A stretch of DNA of 8,676 nt from Bacillota bacterium (GTDB lineage: Bacteria; Bacillota; Clostridia; UBA1381). The position numbers and the translations under genes are program-made. The notes under the pieces were generated by a model. The model did no database searches and was not told where the DNA came from. It was given only the letters and a program-made list of their open reading frames with translations. This document shows positions 1-4,443 of the stretch, in pieces (the first letter of the stretch is position 1; each line of letters starts with the position of its first letter). The DNA lies in contig JAJQAT010000175.1 in assembly GCA_021203665.1 (NCBI GenBank), positions 1 to 8,676 on the forward strand, read 5' to 3'.

Positions 1-8
1 GGTAGGAG

Positions 9-104
9 GTGATTACGACGGCAAAGCGATTCGCGATAAAAGCATTAGTGATAATTCTTTTAGCAGTCATTTTTATGATTATATTCGCTGAAACAGCAAA
101 GTAA
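9..104 (+). CDS. Small hydrophobic peptide, candidate type I toxin (locus 1)
   Basis: An open frame here encodes a peptide of about 28-31 residues with a basic N-terminus (AKRFAIK), one hydrophobic segment (ALVIILLAVIFMIIF) and a short polar tail (AETAK). This is the usual build of small membrane-acting type I toxins. An in-frame stop at 3-5 limits how far it can extend upstream. The perfect Shine-Dalgarno AGGAGGTGAT at 4-13 sits about 8 nt before an ACG codon at 18-20, exactly where an ATG would be expected; the GTG at 9-11 overlaps the Shine-Dalgarno and is an unlikely start. The peptide is therefore either started from ACG, inactivated by a start-codon change at base 19, or affected by a base error near the window edge. 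The stop codon lies inside a hairpin, and a minus-strand promoter lies just downstream, as in locus 2. I know no named family for it. The toxin role is inferred from layout. Confidence 0.42.
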   Translation: MITTAKRFAIKALVIILLAVIFMIIFAETAK

Positions 105-138
105 CCGATCGATCCTGCAAAGACTATCGGTTACTTTG
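97..138. other. 13-bp hairpin spanning the end of peptide 1
   Basis: CAAAGTAACCGAT (97-109) pairs perfectly with ATCGGTTACTTTG (126-138) around a 16-base loop. The stop codon of the peptide frame (102-104) lies inside the left arm. On the minus strand the inner 9-bp stem is followed by the U-rich TTTGCTGTTTC, so it could end the antisense RNA of this locus, though the tract is weak. Locus 2 has a hairpin of the same stem length just after its stop codon (422-453). Confidence 0.6.
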
Positions 139-153
139 TAATCTAAAATTTGC

Positions 154-184
154 GGCATAACCGTTTGAGGTCTTGCCCTTTTTC
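154..184 (+). terminator. Weak plus-strand terminator after locus 1
   Basis: GGCA (154-157) and CC (161-162) can pair with GG (169-170) and TGCC (174-177), with internal loops, followed by CTTTTTC. This would end the peptide-1 message just before the antisense start. The stem is short and interrupted. Confidence 0.3.
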
Positions 185-191
185 TATTATT

Positions 192-220
192 ATAGTACCA
201 CATTCAAAAAATTATGTCAA
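192..220 (-). promoter_or_regulatory. Strong sigma-A promoter for antisense RNA 1
   Basis: Read on the minus strand: TTGACA (215-220), a 17-base spacer ending GTGG, and TACTAT (192-197), overlapped by TATAAT (189-194). The -35 is consensus. The GTGG-TA-T-AT ending matches the locus-2 antisense promoter, suggesting a shared origin. No minus-strand gene lies between it and the window edge, which fits a small-RNA promoter aimed at peptide 1. Confidence 0.65.
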
Positions 221-266
221 GAAAATTTATATGTGTTTACGGTTTTTTTACAAATTCCCGTATAAA

Positions 267-296
267 TTGACAACGGATATACTTTTGTGATATACT
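267..296 (+). promoter_or_regulatory. Sigma-A promoter for the locus-2 toxin message
   Basis: TTGACA (267-272), an 18-base spacer and TATACT (291-296) preceded by TTGTGA, giving an extended TGn -10. Transcription should start near 303, placing a stem-loop right at the 5' end of the message. Confidence 0.65.
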
Positions 297-302
297 GTCC
301 GT

Positions 303-349
303 CGGAAAAGGGCAGCTTTTTCGTCCTGACACTTCTTTGAAAGGAGTGT
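303..349 (+). promoter_or_regulatory. Structured leader with sequestered Shine-Dalgarno
   Basis: Two adjacent hairpins occupy the leader. The first pairs CGGAAAAG (303-310) with CTTTTTCG (316-323) around GGCAG, at the predicted 5' end. The second pairs ACACTTCTT (329-337) with AAGGAGTGT (341-349) around the 3-base loop TGA. The second stem holds the whole Shine-Dalgarno AAGGAG (341-346) in 9 bp (one G-U pair), leaving the ATG at 356 without an exposed ribosome site. A translationally locked primary transcript of this kind is a known trait of type I toxin mRNAs. The pairing is read directly from the sequence; the function is inferred. Confidence 0.6.
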
Positions 350-355
350 TAAGCA

Positions 356-412
356 ATGAGTATATATGAATTGATTTTAATATTAATCATATTGCTTTTG
401 CTATTGAAGTAG
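356..412 (+). CDS. 18-residue Leu/Ile-rich peptide, candidate type I toxin (locus 2)
   Basis: The ATG at 356 opens a frame for MSIYELILILIILLLLLK and a TAG. Twelve of eighteen residues are Leu or Ile, enough to insert into a membrane but shorter than the well-known Fst, TxpA and BsrG toxins. AAGGAG at 341-346 is well placed for this start but buried in a hairpin. The gene has its own promoter (267-296), a hairpin just after the stop, and an antisense promoter downstream. The short size would normally make this doubtful; the surrounding structures are what support it. I recognise no named family, and toxicity is an inference. An alternative is a small regulatory membrane peptide. Confidence 0.55.
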   Translation: MSIYELILILIILLLLLK

Positions 413-415
413 GAT

Positions 416-453
416 AAAAAAATAGTTGTTTATGTTACAGCATAAACAACTAT
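416..453 (-). terminator. Terminator of antisense RNA 2
   Basis: ATAGTTGTTTATG (422-434) pairs perfectly with CATAAACAACTAT (441-453) around TTACAG, a 13-bp stem with a 6-base loop. Read on the minus strand it is followed by a run of T (421-416): a classical intrinsic terminator. It should end the antisense RNA starting near 509 and may also stop read-through from the clc operon. Confidence 0.75.
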
Positions 454-509
454 GGGTGGAAAGATAATTCTTTCTACGACTTCCTTGCAGGACGATAAGT
501 CCCTTTTCT
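416..509 (-). ncRNA. Candidate antisense antitoxin RNA of locus 2
   Basis: The minus-strand promoter at 516-544 should start an RNA near 509 that ends at the terminator at 416-453, about 94 nt. It begins AGAAAAGGG and can fold a 5' hairpin (GACTT/AAGTC with inner CCT/AGG, 478-501). It would be fully complementary to the 3' untranslated part of the peptide-2 message, stopping just short of the stop codon at 410-412. Pairing there fits RNA-based antitoxins that promote toxin mRNA decay. Both ends are inferred from sequence signals. Confidence 0.55.
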
Positions 510-515
510 TTTTAT

Positions 516-544
516 ATAATACCACGAAAGCGCGGTGTTGTCAA
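516..544 (-). promoter_or_regulatory. Strong sigma-A promoter for antisense RNA 2
   Basis: On the minus strand: TTGACA (539-544), a 17-base spacer ending GTGG, and TATTAT (516-521). It lies inside the predicted peptide-2 transcript and its -35 overlaps the left arm of the plus-strand terminator at 543-568. Architecture and spacer ending match the antisense promoter at 192-220. Confidence 0.65.
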
Positions 545-568
545 TCCCTTTACGGGATTTTTATTTTT
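543..568 (+). terminator. Intrinsic terminator of the locus-2 toxin message
   Basis: AATCCC (543-548) pairs with GGGATT (554-559) around TTTAC, followed on the plus strand by TTTATTTTTT. It would end the toxin message about 155 bases after its stop codon, so the message would include the entire antisense region. The T-tract overlaps the stop codon (561-563) of the convergent gene. Confidence 0.6.
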
Positions 569-1440
569 TGATTTTGCTTTTGATTTCGTTCACTCTTTCT
601 TTCAGCTTTTCAAGCTGCTCCTCGTGCCGTCTTGACTTGATTTTCGGGAAAGCCTTTAATATACGCTTTTGAAATATATGGGATTCCTTTACAAGCTGCG
701 CATACCTTTCCCTAAGCTCCTCAAGTGTTTCCTCGTTCTTTTTCTTTAATTCCTCAACGCTTTCGGTGTATTTCTCGCGCAGCTCGCGCGCGTTATCGCT
801 GTTATATATTTCCTCGCCCTTTTTGACAACCGCCGTCACGCCGTCATATATATGCTCTCCCATACCGTCGGAAACATTATGGATTTTTTCCGCGATGTCG
901 TCCATCAATTTAATACGCTTTTCCAATTTATTTATCGCAACTACCGTGATGACGGCATCCGTAACAAACACCGCCGAAATAAATATCAGAATCACAAGTC
1001 CCGCGATGTGCGGTATATCCTGTACAAGCTTATATATCGCCGGATGTATGCCGCGCATGAGCGCTATGCAGACCAAACCCCAATATATCGAAAACTTCAA
1101 GCATATGTACCCGCCTATATTAAAGGGCTTATCCGTATAGTCCCACCACCGCGCGTGAAAAATTTTATCCAGCGCGAATCCCGTCACAAGCTCCAAAAGC
1201 GATGTGAGCAGCGCCGAGCCGACGAACAGCAGCCATATATTATCCTGTATGGGCGTAAGGCATAATATTTACAATTACAGCGCCCACTCCGTAAATCGGG
1301 CAAATCGGTCCGTTTAAAAAGCCTCTGTTGGAAAAATATCCCTGATCCACGCCGCAGTAGGCAACCTCCACGCACCAGCCTATAAAGCCGTAGATGAAAA
1401 ACAGCCACAAAAGCTCATAGACAGAATATCCCAAAATCAT
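561..1440 (-). pseudogene. PF06541 (CmpB-like, putative ABC-transporter type IV) membrane protein, frameshifted
   Basis: Two frames together make one PF06541 protein of about 292 residues. The N-terminal part (1440 down to 1243) has the family features FFIYGFIGWCVEV, SNRGFLNGPICPIYG and a start of a second membrane segment, then reaches a TAA at 1240-1242. The next frame carries on the family pattern with QDNIWLLFVGSALLTS, a membrane helix, KIFHARWWDYTDKPFN and GGYICLKFSIYWG, two more membrane helices, then a Lys/Glu-rich coiled coil of about 100 residues to the stop at 561. The second frame is closed by a TAA at 1269-1271, so the shift must lie within 1243-1268, and one extra base explains it. 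Both halves look intact, so the lesion is recent or a base-call error. The start at 1440 follows AAGGGG and lies 13 bases after the clc stop, indicating one operon. Family function is poorly known; the ABC-permease label is not proof of transport. Confidence 0.8.
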
Positions 1441-1453
1441 TCCCCCATCCCCT

Positions 1454-2719
1454 TTATTTCGTATTTGTATTGATATATTCCGCGTGTAGCTTGGAATACA
1501 TAATTTTCTGACTTCCGTAAAGTCCGTAATATCCCGAGAGCATATAGCTTACTCCCACCGCCGCCGCGAACAATATAAGCCCCTTTGAGCCGAACAGCTC
1601 GATGCTTAATATAATCGACGCTACAGGGCAGTTAAGCACTCCGCAGAACATTGCCACCATTCCCACCGCCGCCGCGAATCCCGGCGTCAAGCCTATAAGC
1701 TCGCCCATTACGCAGCCGAACGTCGCTCCGATGAAAAATGTTGGCACGATTTCTCCGCCCTTATATCCCGCTCCGATTGTAACAGCCGTAAAAATAATTT
1801 TCAGTATCCATGCCCAGCCGCTCGCGTAGCCGTTCTCCACGGCGGTTTCGATAACGCTCATACCCGCGCCGTTATAGTCCCTTGTGCCGAGCAGATATGT
1901 AAGCGCAACTATAACCGCTCCGCCGACAAAAATACGCAGATACGGATTTTTCATAAATATTTTCATATATCTTGCCGTATAGTGCATTACAATACAGAAA
2001 ATTATACTCAGCTCGGCGCACAATGCCGCTATAAGTATAGTCTTAAGCACGGTTATAACTGTGATTTCGGGTATGTACATAACGGTGAAGTGAGTCGGCT
2101 CGATTCCCGCGAACCGCGTTATAAAATACGCCGCCAACGCCGACGCCAGGCACGGAACAAGTCCGGAATAATACATAGTTCCGACGCTGGTTATGCCCAG
2201 CGCAAAAAACGCGGCGGTTATGGGCGTGCCGAACAGCGCCGAAAAAACTCCGCTCATTCCGCACATAATAACAAGGCGCATATCCTTTCCGTCAATCCGA
2301 AACAGCTTGCCTATGGTGCTGCCTATGCTGCCTCCGAGCTGCAATGCCGCACCCTCTCTGCCTGCGCTGCCGCCCAAAAGATGCGTTATCACCGTGCTTA
2401 TAAAAATAAGCGGCGAAAGCAAAAACGGCACCTCCGTATCGTTTCTTATTGACATAAGCACGCCGTCCGTACCCTTATTGCCGAGCATATCGCATTTTTT
2501 ATACATTGCCACTATAATAAGTCCGCCCACCGGCAACAAAAGCACAAGCCAATCATATTTTGAAAAAACACTGTTCGCCTCGCTTACGCTCATATGAAAC
2601 AGCGTGCCTATCACTCCGCCGACGCCTCCTATTATAACGGCTATAACTCCCCATTTTAAAAATGTAAGCACATAATTTGACGCGGATTTCAGCTTATGCG
2701 CCATAATTTCCTTTATCAT
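1454..2719 (-). CDS. CLC-family anion transporter, CLC-F-like
   Basis: This 421-residue polytopic membrane protein is a CLC anion channel/transporter (PF00654). The gating-glutamate motif is GGSAGREGAALQLGG (residues 116-130, Glu122). The later selectivity-filter region is GYKGGEIVPTFFIGATFG (318-335). The usual GSGIP motif is missing; GNKGTDGVL (80-88) stands in its place. From memory, THLxGGSAGREG and GGExxPxFFIGAT resemble CLC-F fluoride/proton antiporters more than chloride-selective CLCs, and a Glu in the GGE motif about 200 residues after the gating Glu also fits. Substrate is therefore probably fluoride, with chloride not excluded. It has no C-terminal CBS domains. The start follows AAGGA by 9 bases, with a good promoter 40 bases further up. 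It is first in an operon with the CmpB-like gene. Confidence 0.88.
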   Translation of the reverse strand: MIKEIMAHKLKSASNYVLTFLKWGVIAVIIGGVGGVIGTLFHMSVSEANSVFSKYDWLVLLLPVGGLIIVAMYKKCDMLGNKGTDGVLMSIRNDTEVPFLLSPLIFISTVITHLLGGSAGREGAALQLGGSIGSTIGKLFRIDGKDMRLVIMCGMSGVFSALFGTPITAAFFALGITSVGTMYYSGLVPCLASALAAYFITRFAGIEPTHFTVMYIPEITVITVLKTILIAALCAELSIIFCIVMHYTARYMKIFMKNPYLRIFVGGAVIVALTYLLGTRDYNGAGMSVIETAVENGYASGWAWILKIIFTAVTIGAGYKGGEIVPTFFIGATFGCVMGELIGLTPGFAAAVGMVAMFCGVLNCPVASIILSIELFGSKGLILFAAAVGVSYMLSGYYGLYGSQKIMYSKLHAEYINTNTK

Positions 2720-2768
2720 TTACGCCAATCCTTCCGTGATACAATTTCTATTATTCTCTCACAAAAAA

Positions 2769-2797
2769 ATTATATCACCAATCGACACATTTTTCAA
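2769..2797 (-). promoter_or_regulatory. Sigma-A promoter of the clc operon
   Basis: On the minus strand: TTGAAA (2792-2797), a 17-base spacer ending TGGTGA, and TATAAT (2769-2774). The start near 2762 gives a leader of only about 42 nt, too short for the fluoride (crcB) riboswitch often found before CLC-F genes. Confidence 0.65.
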
Positions 2798-2832
2798 TAA
2801 TTTGCAAATCAAAAAATTGCTAATATGTTTTT

Positions 2833-2862
2833 TGAATATTATTTTTATCCGTGTGCAAAATA
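2833..2862 (+). promoter_or_regulatory. Sigma-G-type (forespore) promoter of the SASP gene
   Basis: TGAATA (2833-2838), a 17-base spacer and CAAAATA (2856-2862) resemble the Bacillus sigma-G consensus (TGAATA, 17-18 bases, CATACTA-like). SASP genes are classic late-forespore targets. A small inverted repeat GTCGA-TATAAT-TCGAC follows at 2871-2886, probably a leader stem. Confidence 0.5.
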
Positions 2863-2935
2863 GTAGTGTAGTCGATATAATTCGACACAAATTTTAAATA
2901 GATTAAGGACTTTGGTTTTTAAGGAGGGAAAAGAA

Positions 2936-3127
2936 ATGAGCAGAAACAAGATTCAGGTTCCCGAAGCGAAAGCGGCTATGGAACAATTCAAGATGGAGGC
3001 GGCAAACGAAGTGGGCGTAACTCTGAAGCAGGGCTACAACGGCGACATTACCGCTAAGCAGGCAGGCTCGGTCGGCGGACAGATGGTTAAAAAGATGATT
3101 GAGGATTACGAAAGCAGAATGAAATAA
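2936..3127 (+). CDS. Alpha/beta-type small acid-soluble spore protein
   Basis: This 63-residue protein belongs to the alpha/beta SASP family (PF00269), which coats spore DNA, changes its conformation and protects it from UV and chemicals, then is degraded for amino acids at germination. The N-terminal signature VPEAKAAMEQFKMEAANEVGV (residues 8-28) matches the helix holding the GPR protease site; the usual E-IASE reads E-AANE here. The C-terminal signature GYNGDITAKQAGSVGGQMVKK has the longer GYNGD form common in Clostridia. The ATG at 2936 follows AAGGAGGG (2921-2928); an upstream in-frame ATG at 2912 lies before this site and is rejected. It is monocistronic, behind a sigma-G-like promoter and before a strong terminator. 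Confidence 0.95.
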   Translation: MSRNKIQVPEAKAAMEQFKMEAANEVGVTLKQGYNGDITAKQAGSVGGQMVKKMIEDYESRMK

Positions 3128-3170
3128 GCTGTTCTGCGGTTAAACCTTTTATCACAAAGCCTAACCGATT

Positions 3171-3222
3171 AAAAAACGGTGATTAAAAATGATTTTTCAT
3201 CTTTAATCACCGTTTATTTTTT
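3171..3222. terminator. Bidirectional terminator between SASP and spoIIR
   Basis: AAACGGTGATTAAA (3174-3187) pairs perfectly with TTTAATCACCGTTT (3202-3215), with ATGA/TCAT inside. ATTTTTTG follows on the plus strand and TTTTTT (3176-3171) on the minus strand, so it serves both convergent genes. The spoIIR stop codon (3203-3205) lies within the stem. Confidence 0.88.
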
Positions 3223-3823
3223 GCTTTATTTCCTGCACTATCTCAACAATTTTGAATTTAACCACAACCTCATTATCCTTTTTCGTGATAATGTCATATG
3301 TGTCCGCGTCGAGATTTTCGCGAAGTATCCTTTCACCTTCTCGGCTCAAGCTTACCTCCTCGCCCTCCCTAAAGCAAAGCGGCGGATACATCACGCACCA
3401 CCAATTATGCCCGCCGCCGCTGCCGAGCACAACCCTTACCCCGTAATATTCTCCGGCGGGCAGCGTTATGGATTTATATGCTTTCATAGGAAATTCAAAT
3501 TTTCCGTATTCGGCGCGGGCTTTATACTCAAAGCCGTTTTCCGCGAGGACTGCATTCGCCGTGTTTTCAATTTCCTCCAAATTGTTTATTATATCGCTCT
3601 TACATTCCTCCCCGTCCGCGGACGACAGCTTACCGGCGACGCTTTTCAGCACGGCGTCGCGCACCTTCAGCTTTACCTCCTGAGCCTCGGTGCTGTCGCT
3701 GTCGGCTATTATATGAAGTCTTATAAGATTATCCCGCAAATCCGCCTGCACGCCGTCCGCATACGACGCGATTGCCGCGGTTATGCACATCGCGGCGGCA
3801 AATGCCGCTATTAATTTGTTCAT
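3203..3823 (-). CDS. spoIIR: Stage II sporulation protein R
   Basis: A 206-residue protein matching SpoIIR (PF09551). In Bacillus it is made in the forespore and secreted into the intermembrane space, where it triggers SpoIIGA to process pro-sigma-E in the mother cell. Residues 1-21 form a signal peptide (MNKL then a hydrophobic stretch). The family core begins with LIRLHIIADSDS (33-44) and VKLKVRDAVL (50-59) and includes PAGEYYGVRVVLG (122-134) and GGGHNWWCVMYPPLCF (136-151). The start at 3823 follows AGAGGG by 10 bases. The gene is divergent from sleB across 146 bases and ends in a terminator shared with the SASP gene. A sigma-F promoter is expected, but I found only weak partial matches upstream. 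Confidence 0.94.
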   Translation of the reverse strand: MNKLIAAFAAAMCITAAIASYADGVQADLRDNLIRLHIIADSDSTEAQEVKLKVRDAVLKSVAGKLSSADGEECKSDIINNLEEIENTANAVLAENGFEYKARAEYGKFEFPMKAYKSITLPAGEYYGVRVVLGSGGGHNWWCVMYPPLCFREGEEVSLSREGERILRENLDADTYDIITKKDNEVVVKFKIVEIVQEIKQKINGD

Positions 3824-3887
3824 TTGGTTTTTACCCTCTTTTTGTAATTTTTCGCGTTATTTAAAGTGTTGACATTTTTATATATTT

Positions 3888-3919
3888 AATACATATTTTT
3901 ATCTTGAATACATATTTTT
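3888..3919. repeat. 13-base direct repeat between spoIIR and sleB
   Basis: AATACATATTTTT occurs at 3888-3900 and again at 3907-3919, 19 bases apart start to start. The second copy overlaps the -35 of the predicted sleB promoter. It may be an AT-rich coincidence or a two-copy regulator site. Confidence 0.5.
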
Positions 3920-3940
3920 CATTTACCGATGGAAATACTA
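3910..3940 (+). promoter_or_regulatory. Sigma-F/sigma-G-type promoter of sleB-ypeB
   Basis: GGAAATACTA (3931-3940) fits the Bacillus sigma-F -10 consensus GGNRANAHTW at every position. ACATA (3910-3914), 16 bases upstream, fits GYWTA at four of five. AATACTA also resembles the sigma-G -10. sleB is a late-forespore gene in Bacillus, so a forespore promoter is expected. The start would be near 3946, about 24 bases before the ATG. Confidence 0.45.
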
Positions 3941-3969
3941 AAGAAAAAATCACAAGGAGGAAGTATTGC

Positions 3970-4428
3970 ATGAAAAAAATACTGTCTGCCGCACTGGCGG
4001 CTATGTTTCTCACCGCCGCGGCAGTTTATTACGTAACGGGCAACAACGCGGCGTACGCCGTAACCTCGTCCGAAAGCGACACGCAGCTTTTGGCGAGAGC
4101 CGTAAACGGCGAGGCGCGCGGAGAGCCTTATGAGGGACAAGTAGCGGTGGCGGCTGTCATACTTAACAGGGTTCGTCACCCATCGTTTCCGAACACAATT
4201 TCGGGCGTTATATACCAGCCCGGCGCGTTCACGGCGGTGAGCGACGGTCAGATTAACGTACCGATTGACGAAAGCTCCACCGTATACAAGGCTTGCAGCG
4301 ACGCTCTCAACGGTTGGGATCCGTCCGGCGGCGCTATATATTATTTCAATCCCGACACGGCTACAAATTCCTGGATTTGGTCGCGTCCGCTGATTGTAAC
4401 AATCGGAAAGCATAGATTTTGTAAGTAG
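3970..4428 (+). CDS. sleB: SleB-type spore cortex-lytic enzyme (catalytic domain only)
   Basis: A 152-residue exported cell-wall hydrolase of the SleB/CwlJ family (PF07486). SleB is a lytic transglycosylase that cuts muramic-delta-lactam-containing spore cortex at germination. Residues 1-30 are a signal peptide (MKKILSAALAAMFL, likely cleavage after AYA). The catalytic domain starts at about 38 and holds LLARAVNGEARGEPYEGQVA (40-59) with the expected catalytic Glu48, AAVILNRVRHPSFPNTISGV (61-80), PGAFTAVSDGQI (84-95) and AIYYFNPDTATNSW (122-135). Bacillus SleB is about 300 residues, with an N-terminal peptidoglycan-binding domain that is absent here, so size alone would also allow CwlJ. The ypeB gene 15 bases downstream and the signal peptide favour SleB. 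The start follows AAGGAGG (3954-3960); an in-frame extension to 3904 is rejected because it precedes this site. Confidence 0.9.
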   Translation: MKKILSAALAAMFLTAAAVYYVTGNNAAYAVTSSESDTQLLARAVNGEARGEPYEGQVAVAAVILNRVRHPSFPNTISGVIYQPGAFTAVSDGQINVPIDESSTVYKACSDALNGWDPSGGAIYYFNPDTATNSWIWSRPLIVTIGKHRFCK

Positions 4429-4443
4429 AAAGGAATGTAAATT

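Larger units (their letters stand above)
92..185 (-). ncRNA. Candidate antisense RNA of locus 1
   Basis: A minus-strand transcript starting about 7 bases past the -10 box at 192-197 would begin AGAAAAAGGG, fold a 5' hairpin (GGCA/TGCC with inner CC/GG, 154-177), and finish near the 97-138 hairpin. That gives about 94 nt complementary to the 3' end of the peptide-1 message. The predicted antisense RNA of locus 2 has nearly the same length and starts AGAAAAGGG. The existence and ends are inferred from promoter and hairpin positions; the terminator U-tract is poor, so read-through towards the window start is possible. Confidence 0.4.

Noticed and set aside
97..138. tRNA or riboswitch-like fold
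   Set aside because: A single hairpin with a 16-base loop; no cloverleaf, CCA end or aptamer pattern.
113..492. TCCTGCAA at 113-120 and its reverse complement at 485-492 as a kissing site between the two toxin loci
   Set aside because: An 8-base match between the loci is close to chance level and the positions are not equivalent in the two modules.
766..1265. Long plus-strand open frames opposite the CmpB-like gene
   Set aside because: No ribosome sites or family motifs; they mirror codon bias of the minus-strand gene.
1240..1271. Programmed frameshift in the CmpB-like gene
   Set aside because: The needed shift is +1 and no slow codon, stop context or stimulating hairpin known for such sites is evident; mutation or error is simpler.
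1184..1408. 74-codon minus-strand open frame inside the CmpB-like gene
   Set aside because: It is the third frame of that gene; its Arg/Cys-rich product lacks family motifs, while the other two frames hold the protein.
2720..2830. Fluoride riboswitch before the CLC gene
   Set aside because: No crcB consensus is visible on the minus strand, and the predicted leader of about 42 nt is too short.
3131..3167. CGGTTA/TAACCG inverted repeat after the SASP gene as a separate terminator
   Set aside because: Only 6 bp with a 19-base loop; the perfect 14-bp hairpin just downstream is the better terminator.
3824..3900. Sigma-F promoter for spoIIR
   Set aside because: The best -10-like strings, GCGAAAAATT and GTCAACACTT on the minus strand, each miss one conserved base and lack a -35 at proper spacing.
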